From Gracilaria domingensis (taxonomy: Eukaryota; Rhodophyta; Florideophyceae; Gracilariales; Gracilariaceae), in the NCBI GenBank assembly GCA_022539475.1, contig VCMS01000207.1:1-64000 (forward strand): DNA of 64,000 bases. The letters are read 5' to 3'. The notes under the pieces were generated by a model. It made no database searches and was not told the DNA's origin. It worked only from the letters and a program-made list of their open reading frames with translations. The position numbers were made by a program, and so were the translations under genes. Positions 11,177-21,362 of this stretch are shown here, one piece after another. Each line of letters starts with the position of its first letter. Position 1 is the stretch's first letter.

Positions 11177-14100
11177 TTATCCCACCTGGGCTTGGTCCAG
11201 GTTGGACGGCAAGGCTGACCGAGTGCGACGGTGGTATGAAACGATCTTCGACCTAGGTAGGTGCTCGACCAGCTCCATGGTGTCCTCCTCGGCGGAGTAG
11301 CCATACCATCGCACTTGGTACAGTACCGTCCCACCGGGGTCTACAACATGACGTACGATACGTTCGATCACGTATTCCTGCGGGTACACCTCGGTGTTTG
11401 ACTGCTCTCCTTCACCCATTGTGGTTCCGTACCTTCGAGGGTGGCGAGGTGGTGGCCGGCTAACCTCTAGAGGGGTTCCTCTTGGACTTAACCAGTCACG
11501 ACTCACTAGAAGTTCCTCGCTGCACGACAACTACAACTTACGCCAGGAGCGTCCAATCTTCAACCTGAAAGGTTCTTCTTGAAGTACTCTCCTTCTTGAG
11601 TCTGACGAGCTTCGGCTCGTTTTGGTTGAGCTTCCGACCGTCCAACGGTAGCATCGGGATTCTGAGCTCCGTCTTGCTATCCAGAAGGATCGTCCGTGCG
11701 ACGGAGAACGGGCAGGGTCTCGCTCGTGCGCCATGGAGGCGGATTGACCAATCACGGTGCATATCGCGGCCTTCTGGTTGGCCAGGCGGTGGCACGTGTG
11801 AGCCACGAGTTACCCTAACAGGTGTCCGTTCGCCTACGGTTGGCGACCGTACATCGCGCACCGTGCACGTGTGGTACTCGCGCACGCGACTTACTGTCAG
11901 CAGTTCCCCGCGTCGGCGGTGCTCTCCGTACGTCACCACGTCACACAAAGTGTTACTCTCCACTTGGGTGTGTCATGAGTCTTCTGCCACGCGGCGTGGG
12001 TGCACCATCGACGGTTTCCAAACTCGTACTTTGTACTTCACCTTTCCAAGGTTGTTTTCCCAAATAATACGCGTGTAAGTACGACTTCTCGTTTCCTCAA
12101 ACCACGGCGTGGTTAACACCGGTCGGTAACATTGAGCTGATCTACCGCTTGCGGCTCTGCGTTCTCCGGGAAGCCCGGGTCTACAGATACTGTCTTCTCC
12201 GCTCTGCGGGTGGTGACCTCACTCAGTTGTGGTGTTCCCGACGGGGTTACGTTATCCACAGCGGTGTGTACCCCTTGGGTGGGTCGTGTCGTTTCCAGCG
12301 CATTGCTCAACGAACTCGACGGAGTATCACCACGAGGTACAGCGCCACGGCGCACCACAACGCTATCGGTAGAGACCGCGAGATTAGTTGCGGTACCTTG
12401 CGACACAGTGTGACCGTGCGGCGCCGGTGTAACGGGTTCCGTACTTTCCTCCCCCTCCTTAGGCGGTGGCACGGGAGCCACGACGTCCGGTGGGGGGTCA
12501 ACTCTAGTTGAGTTTTCCTCTTCGTCTCCCGCAACGGGTTGTGATACCCGCGTGGGTGATTCTGACTTCGGTAGATCCGATAAGCCGCGATCAGGGCGGA
12601 GAGTCGCAGGGCGCGAAGATACGACCTGTTCGTCCCCTGTAGCTTCATCCAGTTGGGTGTTAACGTGAACGTAGGGTGGTGGGGCCAGCGCGACACGGTC
12701 TAACGATATCCGTTCGTGGAGATTATTGATATCCAATACTACGGTATCGTCCGTGACGGAAATAACCTTGTAGGGTCCTTCCGCGATAGGCGAGAGCTTG
12801 TGGCGGCGTTCCTTCTCCGGATTATAGTATTCTTTGCGGAGAAATACCATATCGTCTGGTTTGACCTTTGGTAATGGGGTCTTAACCTTCGCGTCGAAGT
12901 TGCGCTTATAAGCGGCCTGCGCCTTATCCATCGCTGTGCGAGCGACCGGTACCATTTTGGTTAACCAATCCTTCCAAGCGTTCCTGTATAACCCAACAGA
13001 CGGGTACGTAGAAAGTGTTTCTTGAGCCTCGATTGCAACCGGTGGCGGTACTCTTGACAATACCAACTCAAAAGGTGCTAGCTTCGTTACCCGGTGGACT
13101 TGGGTGTTGTACGCATACGTAATAGCGTCCGTATACAAATCCCAATCCTTAGGATGATCTGCCACATAAGATCTTAATGCATTCAGCATGGTACGGTTAA
13201 ATCGTTCTACCTGACCATTTGTTTGGGGGTGGTAGGTGGTCGTAAATAGATTCTTGACACTCAAGATCCGACAGACGTCCTGGAAAAACTTCGACGTGAA
13301 CTGTGAACCGTTATCTGATAATAGATGAACCGGTGGACCGTACACAAAGACCCAGTGGGTGACAAAAGCTTGTGCAACCACGGTGGCCGTAATCCGTTTC
13401 AGCGGGACTGTCCGTACCAACTTAGAGAACCGATCGGTGATAACCAGAAGGTATCGATTACCTCTTGCGGTTCTGATCAATTCACCTAAGATATCGATAG
13501 CGATAAACTCCAAAGGAGACCGTGCTGGGAACAGCGTTAACTTCTTCGAGTACTTACGAAGTTTCACGTTATTCTTAGCGCACTCGGTGCAAGAGCGTCG
13601 TACTGCGTAGCATTCCAATGCCATTGACGGCCAGTAAAAATCCCTACGCAGGGTCAAGTATAGTTTTCGACCTCCTGGGTGGGCTCCTACCTTCACATAG
13701 TGAGTCATGACCAACACACGGTTTTGCAGCGAGTATGGGACCACAATTTGGGTATACGCTTCGACTAACCTAACCAGGTACCCCTGATCGTTAACCTGAA
13801 AAGGTATACGATCTCCTCCATTGAGACGAGCGCGAATTCGCGTACAAAACTCATCCGTTTGCTGTTCTCGGATCATCTCCTCGGGAGTGATGGGTACAAA
13901 AGATCCAGTCAAGGGATCCAACTTCTCAGAAGTGAGCAGGATGTCGTCACAGATGTCATCCGACAAGGATTCGACCCAACCTGCTTGTTCTTCCACCATA
14001 AAGCATGGTATGTCCAGATCGTCAACTGGTGCCGCTTCTGCATCTGTCCCCAAGCGGGAGAGTGCATCTGCCTGCAGATTCAACGTTCCTTTTTTGTACG

Positions 14101-16522
14101 TAACTGTGAAATCGAACTCCGATAACCTCAAGCGCCAACGCATCAAGCGTCCTGATGGTTCCGAGATTTCCATGAGCCATCGGAGAGATGAGTGGTCCGT
14201 ATGTACCGTAAAATGGTTGCCCATAAGATATGGCCTCAGTGTAGTTAGAGCCCATACAACGGCTAAGCACTCTTTCTCCGAAACTGAGTAGTTACGTTCG
14301 TGTACGTTCAAGGATCGCGACCAGTATCCAATTGGATGTCTCACGCCGTCTTCCGTGACCTGAAACAGGGCGCAACCAACCTGGTGTGCACTGGCGTCAG
14401 TGTCTACTTCGAATGGAAGTCCTAGCTTAGGCAAAGCCAAGATTGGCGGTGACGTTACTGCGTCAATTAATGCCGAAAAGGCAGACGCTTCCGCGTCGCC
14501 TAGGTGTTCCAGTTGAACTGGTTGACCTTTTCTCAAAAGGTGGTTAAGGGGGGTCGCAATATCTGCGAAGTTCGGGACAAAACGCCGATATACATTACAA
14601 AGACCCAGAAAACTGCGGAGCTCCGTTTGTGTCGTAGGGTGTTTCGCTTCCTTCAGCGACTTCACGCGAACTGCGTCAACTGAGAGCTGTCCAGGTCGAA
14701 TGATATGCCCTAGGTATTTGACAGAATCTGTGAAGAACTCGCACTTCTTGAGTTTCAGCGTAATGCCCGCGTCCCTGAGGACTCTCATGACGTCCCGGGC
14801 GTGTGTTAAGTGGTCATCAAGGTTATCGGAGAACACGATGATATCGTCAAGATACACCAAGCAGGTCTTCCACTTGAATCGAGCCAAGAGGATATCGATA
14901 GCACGTTGAAACGTAGCCGGCGCGTTGGTTAATCCGAACGGCATTCGTTTAAACCGGTACAAACCTTGGTGGCACACAAAAGCAGTTTTGTCCTTATCCT
15001 TTTCACGGATCGGAACTTGCCAGTATCCCCAATTGACATCCAAGGCGGTGAACACTGTAGCACTCCCAAGCGAGTCAATGTATTCGTCCATCCTGGGTAT
15101 GGGATAAACGTCTTTGACGGTGACCGAATTTAGACGACGGTAATCAATACAGAATCGCCACGATCCGTCCGCTTTTGGAACTAGCACCACGGGTGAGGCC
15201 CAAGCGGATTGAGCCGCCTCTATGACGCCAGCGCGTAACATCTTCTCAACCTGAGATTGCTCTTCTTCCCTAGCTTTGGGACCAGCCCGGTATGGGTGTT
15301 GGGAAATGGGGCTAGTACCTGGAAGTAGGTCAATACGGTGTTCCGTGATTCCAATTGTCCCGAGGGATCCATCCCACATGGGTGTGAACTCCCTCAACAT
15401 TTCTCTTAGCTTACCTCTATGAGATTCAGGTACATGATTAAAATTCAACTGTTCCAGTTCCTTGACAGGGTCTATATCTTCCGTTCCTGGTGGCAATGCT
15501 TTACCCTCGGTGGGTGCCAGCGATTCGGTAACTTCGCTCGCCGGGGTAACCGATGCGGTAAAAGCGGTTTCCGCTGATCCCTCCCCCTCCTTACCATCGG
15601 TTATACCGAGAACATCCGCAACGGGTATCTTCGTCGGTACGATAGCAGCAGGGTGTGGGAGAGTGGTACCAAGGATTTGGTTTTTAGCTAACCACTGTCG
15701 GGTTGTGCCAAAGTTGGCGACCAAAACTCTGAATGGTTTGTCGGGTTCCACCGAGATTACTCCGTTCGCCAAAGCGAGTTGCTTCTGATCATACAATGAT
15801 GGCAATGGTTGTACCACACGTAGACCAGACTGCTTGGTAGTTATGGTGACCCAAACTTGGGATTGCGCAGGGATTGCGATGGCATGAGCCACATGGAGCT
15901 TAGATGATACCGGGTCGACGGTTGGAACTTCCTGTGCAGCAGGGAGCGGGACGCGCTTGCGTGTAGCTCTCTTTAGCGGTTTCCTTACAATCGGTATTTG
16001 GGAACCATCATCCATGGTAACAACTCGAGCTCGAGGTGGAATCGCTTCAACAAAACGATCACAAAAGTCACAACCGAGTATCACCGGTGCGGCAATGCTT
16101 TTGCAAACCATGAAATCCACTTTAACCATACAGGTTCCTAATCGTACCATGAGAGGTATGTACCCAAGAGTACGCAACGGGTTATTGTTGGCATCCGCGA
16201 TATCCAAACCTGGACCATGACGAATTTCATCCCGTAGCGCGGGTGGCACCAACTCAAGGTGAATCAGGTTCGGTGCAGCTCCTGTATCCAACACAGACAA
16301 CTGTCGAACCATGAACTGGTTAGACAAGCCAAGATCGGCATAAACTTTGTAGTTTCTCTTGGCCATCACAAGAACTCTTTCCGGAATACGGAGATTACGG
16401 GACCGTATCCACGGACGACGTAGAACCGAAAGGTGTTCTGAGCTCACGTCAGTTGTAGCCGCTATCCTTGAAAGGATTCTAACAGCTGGGGAGCGAAGCT
16501 GTGACGCCTCGGGCGCCTTCAA
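11177..16522 (-). CDS. Pol region of element A (protease, RT, RNase H, integrase, chromodomain)
   Basis: A chromovirus-type pol. The retropepsin motif is VLDTGAAPNLIHLE. RT has FCIDYRRLNSVT, PFGLTNAPATFQRA and catalytic YLDDIIVFSDN. RNase H has VDTDASAHQVGCALF, SEKECLAVVWAL and HTDHSSLRW. Integrase has an HHCC finger and a DDE core (IDILGELIRT, LLSDNGSQFTSKFF, NGQVERFNRTMLN). A long Ser/Pro/Thr-rich spacer leads to a chromodomain (YVIERIVRH, YQVRWYGYSAEEDTMELVEHL) near 11180-11420. Chromodomains of this position steer integration toward particular chromatin in known chromoviruses. The region looks nearly intact. Confidence 0.9.
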
Positions 16523-16566
16523 CTTCGGCTCGGAAGGCGCCCCTCCCGTAGGGGAAACTCCCGAAG

Positions 16567-18636
16567 TCAGTTTTTCTGAACGGGGCTCACCGAATTCGGT
16601 GCGTGAACTCCGTTCGGGGGGCCTAACTGAACCCCATGCGTGGGTACTTCGCCTTGAACCTGGTTCGAAGGTGCCTGTGCCGGAACGGAGGGCTGAGCAT
16701 AGACCGGAACCGGTAATCCCAGTTCAGCTCTGGCCTTATCATATTCCTTTCGTGGAACAGATTCCTTTTCCTCGGGCGTGAGGGCGTCGTAATACGCAAT
16801 AATTTTCGGCCTGTGCGACGGCGGAAATACGCACTGCGTCGATACGTGACCTGGAAGGTAGCACTGGTAACATATGACCGAGGCCGGTTTGTCGCGAGGG
16901 CGATTGTCCACTCGACGTTGTGGTGCTGTGTCCTTCCACCCTGGACGGTTCAGACGCGACGAATTGTTAGCGTAAGGCAGCGGGGCTGCAGGCACCCGGA
17001 CACCTTGGGCATACAATGCGGGGTCTTCTTCCGTGCTCGGAATCGAGGTTGACGGCAGGTCCGTAGATCCGTAAGAATCGGGGTTACTTCCGATGAAGTG
17101 GACGTTATCAGCATCACCGACAGCGGTTTCACGTCGCAAAACCGACATCGATGGTGACGAACTCTCCGCGAGTAGCGCTTTCGAGCGGCGCTGCCCCGGG
17201 TTGCGGGCTCGATACGTCTCTCCTTCCGCCTGGGCGTAATTAACCAACTCTAGGTACGTCATTCGGCGTTTTTCCTCGCGTCGGCGAGCGACCAACGACC
17301 GAATGGTGGGGTCCAAACCATCAACAAACATGGTACACCGCTCCTGTGCGGAATACACATTACCACATCGGTGAAACGCTTTGTTCAACCGCGTTGAATA
17401 AACCGTTTCAGATTCTCCACTCTTCTGTCTAGTGTCGCGAACAGCAAGAGTAGCGCTGTAAATCGCGTTGGAAGTCGCGTACGACCTGAGAAGGTAGTTC
17501 ACGGCTTCCGGCCAACACGTGACTCCTCCTTCCGAGGCTCTCGAGGTTCCTCGAACTGAGTTGTACTGATCTTCCGCAGTCCCTGTTAGGAAGTACGGCA
17601 GTGCCACATATGCCTGTGCTTCACTCATACCGAGTATATCGGCCTCCTGGACGAACCTGGCAAGGAAATCCAAGACAAGGATAGGATCTGTCCCCGAGAA
17701 CTTCCTTGTTTCAAGGGTAACATTCAACCTTCGAATGTAGTCCTTCACCTTACCGGTTCCTCGCGAGGAGCGATTCGAAGTAACATCCTCCAACCGATAA
17801 TAGCGGTACGACAACAGCTTTGTGTAGAGCGGATCCGTCGGCTTTAACTCTTTGAGTCCCAAGTGGCGCCGTCCTTTCACGCGTGATCTCATCACTGCCT
17901 GAGTAGACTGCGTCGCTTTCGACCGTGTCAAACGTGACCTATGACGGTTGTCATCACTATCAGATGAATCTGACGAACTGTCTTCAGTCATGCCGCTCGA
18001 GTCAGAGCGCGATGAATCCGAATCGTAGTGAACTCGTTTTGGGTGTCGACGTTTCTGCTTCACCGAACGATGGTCTTCATCCGCAGATGGATTTCCTTGA
18101 GGAACCTGTGCGTCCACAGCTTCATCCGTACGGATTGTATCCTCCAGCGTTTCCAAGCGCGAACGAATTCGACCGATATCGGTGCGCATTTCCTCGACAA
18201 ATGCCCGGTACTCCGTGACGAAGACGTCTGGGGTACCCAGATTTTCCATAATGGAATTCACGTCCCTTCTCAGAAGACGTAAGTCTCCTGAGACATCCCT
18301 CACCTGGGCATTATCAACCTGCGTCCTCAACGAGGTAACATCCTGTAGGAGTTCCACGTGAGCAGCGTGATTAATATCCAAGCGGGATTCCAACCTAGCC
18401 AACTCGGCTACGGTAGCAGCGTTAGGGTTAACCATGGATGGTGTCTCAACGACGGGTTGAGCAGAACCCACGTTTTCCTTAGGTGCTTCCGTAACTGAGC
18501 GCGTTCTCCGGGGGCGGGGTACGACCTCAAGAGGTTGCGCCTCATCTGGGATAGACCGGGACGTCGGTGCAACGGGTGGAACCGCAGCTGACGACCGCGC
18601 TGAACCAGCTCGAGAACCTCGAGGCGGTTGCGGCAT
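16567..18636 (-). CDS. Gag of element A
   Basis: ATG at 18636 (MPQPPRGSRAGS). The first part is Pro/Ser/Arg-rich, followed by a predicted coiled-coil stretch around the segment LARLESRLDINHAAHVEL and a Ser/Asp-rich acidic linker. The capsid core contains LVLDFLARFVQEADILGMSE, and a single CCHC knuckle (CYQCYLPGHVSTQC) lies near the C-terminus. It is homologous along its length to the B gag at 38838-40844, sharing KGRRHLGLKELKPT and RASEGGVTCWPEAV. It would form the particle shell and bind genomic RNA. It looks whole. Confidence 0.88.
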   Translation of the reverse strand: MPQPPRGSRAGSARSSAAVPPVAPTSRSIPDEAQPLEVVPRPRRTRSVTEAPKENVGSAQPVVETPSMVNPNAATVAELARLESRLDINHAAHVELLQDVTSLRTQVDNAQVRDVSGDLRLLRRDVNSIMENLGTPDVFVTEYRAFVEEMRTDIGRIRSRLETLEDTIRTDEAVDAQVPQGNPSADEDHRSVKQKRRHPKRVHYDSDSSRSDSSGMTEDSSSDSSDSDDNRHRSRLTRSKATQSTQAVMRSRVKGRRHLGLKELKPTDPLYTKLLSYRYYRLEDVTSNRSSRGTGKVKDYIRRLNVTLETRKFSGTDPILVLDFLARFVQEADILGMSEAQAYVALPYFLTGTAEDQYNSVRGTSRASEGGVTCWPEAVNYLLRSYATSNAIYSATLAVRDTRQKSGESETVYSTRLNKAFHRCGNVYSAQERCTMFVDGLDPTIRSLVARRREEKRRMTYLELVNYAQAEGETYRARNPGQRRSKALLAESSSPSMSVLRRETAVGDADNVHFIGSNPDSYGSTDLPSTSIPSTEEDPALYAQGVRVPAAPLPYANNSSRLNRPGWKDTAPQRRVDNRPRDKPASVICYQCYLPGHVSTQCVFPPSHRPKIIAYYDALTPEEKESVPRKEYDKARAELGLPVPVYAQPSVPAQAPSNQVQGEVPTHGVQLGPPNGVHAPNSVSPVQKN

Positions 18637-18859
18637 ACTGGAAACCAGTAGGCAATCTGATCCAGATGATCCAGTTAAACTCGTACACGAGTCCCCAAAG
18701 AACAAGAAAACTCAATAAACCTTCTCGGTAAACCACCACGTCAGCGGTTCACGTTCAAAAGTTGTCAACCTCCAAAACTCTAAAGAGTCCCCTGATCGTT
18801 GTCAGAAAACGGTGATCCGTCAACAATCAAGTCAATTCCACGACAGTGACCTAAAACGG

Positions 18860-18877
18860 TTCTAAGTCGGGAGACCA
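18860..18877 (-). other. Primer-binding site of element A
   Basis: Three bases inside the 5' LTR the minus strand reads TGGTCTCCCGACTTAGA, complementary to a tRNA 3' end finishing CGGGAGACCA. The tRNA identity was not resolved. D and B have sites starting with the same TGGTCTCC. Confidence 0.7.
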
Positions 18878-18880
18878 CTT

Positions 18881-19852
18881 TGTGGGGCAAACTCGGAAGA
18901 GTGAAACCCACCAGACTGTCCGAAGGTCCGCTCTCGTGAGAGATGGCAGACCAGTGACAGAGCCCTCTGTACCACCGTAACTCGGTTGTAAGGCCGAAGT
19001 GGCAACTGGCTATACCTACAGAGGTGATAGGCCACGTGGTGAGGAAACGATGAGAAACTCCAGAGATGGGGTGGTATCGGCAACGATGAAACACGACCAA
19101 CGACAGGTGTAGTCCCGAGAGGGAAAGCAACAGAAAACAACAACCAAACAACACCCACACGCGACGGGTAGGGCCTCCTCGGCACTGTGCCCGGAGCGGG
19201 GCGAGATCCTCCAACGGTAATGCACGGGTTTCCGTAAACACGGCGTCTAAATACAGAGTCGGATCACTTCGTAATCTAGTCCTATACCTCCTCGGTACGA
19301 CCCTCAGGTCCCGACATCAACGACAGATGTTCCTCAAAGGTACCGAGAGGGTAGGACCACCGTAACCAGACGTGGCTATACTCGCGAGAGTGATAACCTA
19401 CGTAGGCGGTTGGCGCCAGAGCCTCACTCGTGTAGAGTCCACTCGGGAGAGCGCTACTCGACAAAGAGTTCACTTAGAAGTGCTCGGGTTGACTTTACAA
19501 AGGTGCTCGCGACGACGAGGTCGAGCTCACCTAAGTAGGTCTAAACTAACTATGTACACGTGGTGCACACCCGCGGGGATCCGTACACGTGGCTAGCCCA
19601 GTGTCAGGCACCTCAGGTGCACTACCTATTGTCCCGTAATATGCACACACACGGTGGTGTAGTACACGCGTCCACTTAGCGGTATTGGCCAGCAATGGCA
19701 ACCCTGATTACAGGTAACTGTGGGAAAGCCATTCCAAAAGTAACCGCCAAAATTGGGTCCAACTCATAACTCTTCGAGTGCATCCTCGTATCACTCCCCT
19801 GAGTATATGAGGCGCATCATCCTAATAACCACGCAAAATGCGTTGCTCTACA
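18881..19852 (-). repeat. 5' LTR of element A
   Basis: A 972-bp partner of 7900-8873 with the same TGT..ACA ends, followed by the GTAGA target copy. Confidence 0.95.
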
Positions 19853-19857
19853 GTAGA

Positions 19858-19881
19858 GACGAGTTATGAAGCGGGAGACCA
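19858..19881 (-). other. Primer-binding site of element D
   Basis: The minus strand reads TGGTCTCCCGCTTCATAACT, about ten bases from the likely LTR edge at 19892. It shares its first nine or ten bases with the A site. Element A is inserted directly beyond it. Confidence 0.55.
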
Positions 19882-19891
19882 AGCCGCTCAC

Positions 19892-20677
19892 TGTTGGGTT
19901 GAATGTAGGAAGGTTGATGGCAAGGGGGAGCAGACTGCTCTGAAGGGTGGTGGGGGTTTGCCAAAGGAAGTGTGTGTGAGGTCGTCAAGGTGGTCTGCTC
20001 CCTCCAGATTTTAGAGACCATCGCTCTTCGGAGGGGGGTTTATATAAAGAAATGAGCCATTGAATAATCTCAAAGAATGCATACTAGTCGTATTTCTAAT
20101 CTAAGGGTTCACTAGTTACTACTTGTATATTTATGTCTTGTGTGGGTTTCTTGATTGGTTCCTCCCACAACTGCTGTTTTGATGCGATCATAACCACCTG
20201 GCCATAATGAGTCTCTTGACCGTTTCTTTATAGACGCGAAGCAGCTTCTCCTTGAGACAGGTCAGGTCGCGTGTGCCTTCCATTCTACAGAAACGTTGTC
20301 CGAAATTTCATTAGCTTTGCCCAAATCGATGAGTCGTTTCCATTTGATTGATGACATGTAAGGTTATCTCCTTGTTGGCAAGTAATAATTCCTTTCCATG
20401 GGACATGTCACGGACATGTCCTCAGCTGTTTTGTTCGTAATGGTTTGTCAACAAGACATTAATTCCTTTCCAACAATTTCTTGTTGAAAATTAATCAATT
20501 TCCCTTATTAATTGTCAGTTCCTTTCCAATGCATGGGTGGATTATTGTCTCAGATGCACCCAGTAAATTGCCACGTGGCCACCACTCTGTCAACTGCTGA
20601 GTGGTGCTGCACATATACCTGCATCACGCCATCCGACTGTCTTCGTCACCTTGCAGACATCCCACCGAGTCGCTGCA
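19892..20677 (-). repeat. 5' LTR of element D
   Basis: A copy of 1-689, with about 100 extra bases at its inner end that fall outside the window in the other copy. The outer edge at 20677 is well fixed. The inner edge near 19892 (TGTTGGG) is a guess from the TG rule. Confidence 0.8.
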
Positions 20678-20754
20678 TCTTCACAAGCTTGAAGAGATAC
20701 TACTCCGTTACCCCTGGGTAAACCCTACAACGCATACAATTGTCAAACAGGACC

Positions 20755-20818
20755 AAGCTTGACATGGATCGGGGCGAGCTTGACATTGAATGTCAAGCTC
20801 CTGGGCCGAGCTTGACAT
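20755..20818. repeat. Triple AGCTTGACAT motif with a perfect 25-bp palindrome
   Basis: Three direct copies of (A/G)AGCTTGACAT start at 20755, 20776 and 20808. The middle copy forms a palindrome at 20776-20800 with 12-bp arms (GAGCTTGACATT / AATGTCAAGCTC) around one base. It resembles a cluster of operator-like protein-binding sites or a tiny repeat unit. It lies in host DNA just outside the D LTR. Confidence 0.6.
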
Positions 20819-21025
20819 CACAAGAACATCGTCTCAATTTTATTCAAAAGTTAAGTAGTTCACCAAAGGCGCTTTGACATCGAAGACAGTGAGAGACAGT
20901 GGTCCAACTCTCCTGCCAACCTCGGTCTTCAGCCTTCGCCACCATATTCCTACGCGTCAGTCCGGTCCAGCTGCGTTGCTGTATGAAAGGCCAGTTCAAA
21001 GACAGTTGCGCACTGTATGACAAGC

Positions 21026-21151
21026 AAGTTATCAACCGGGAGCTCGCTCGCAAGAAGGCTTTCCTCGGCTGCCATATCGTGTACTCGCTTCGCTCGAACA
21101 CGATATAACGCCTCGGTCCGCCTTTTGCGAGCTTGCCCCGGTTGATAACTT
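21026..21151. repeat. Long imperfect foldback (126 bp)
   Basis: The outer arms 21026-21040 and 21137-21151 are perfectly complementary (AAGTTATCAACCGGG). The next segments pair with a small bulge (CTCGCAAGAAGGC against GCCTTTTGCGAG). The inner arms ATATCGTGT / ACACGATAT enclose a loop of about 15 bases. It lies about 210 bp beyond the stop of the 21363-23504 gene. It could be a foldback element, a 3' structure or a hairpin RNA precursor. Confidence 0.65.
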
Positions 21152-21362
21152 ATACTTGTACGTGTACTGTGGTTTTGTAATTAAAGTTGATCAGCAATGT
21201 CTGACAGTAAAATGCAACATTTTTGCCTCATTTACTATTTCCCGCTCTTCCCGGCTTCGAACAGGAAGATTGTTACGCACCAGAAGTTGCTCTGTTCAGG
21301 GTCGAAGTTCAAATTTTGAGTCTACGAAGGTACGTGAGCACGCTTACAGAATACTGAGGATT

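Larger units (their letters stand above)
7900..19852 (-). mobile_element. Ty3/Gypsy chromovirus-like element A, nested in D
   Basis: The LTRs are 7900-8873 and 18881-19852, with TGT..ACA ends and a 5-bp target duplication GTAGA (7895-7899 and 19853-19857). Minus-strand order is LTR, PBS, gag, pol (protease, RT, RNase H, integrase), chromodomain, then an antisense extra ORF, PPT and 3' LTR. The LTRs differ at about 1% of sites by eye, so the insertion is young. It looks close to whole, with perhaps one or two breaks. The total of about 11.95 kb is long for a Gypsy element because of the extra ORF. Confidence 0.95.
1..20677 (-). mobile_element. Ty3/Gypsy LTR retrotransposon D, left end cut by window, interrupted by element A
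   Basis: Read on the minus strand. The right (5') LTR ends with CA-type edges at 20677 and the left (3') LTR occupies 1-689, its outer part lying before the window. Internal order is gag with two zinc knuckles and an aspartic-protease segment, an acidic linker, then RT, RNase H and integrase, which is the Gypsy order. Element A (7900-19852) sits between the D primer-binding site and D gag. The two D LTRs differ at roughly 2-3% of sites by eye, so it is moderately young but older than A. It looks broken: a few breaks plus the insertion. No chromodomain was seen, unlike A and B, so D is a different lineage. Confidence 0.9.
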
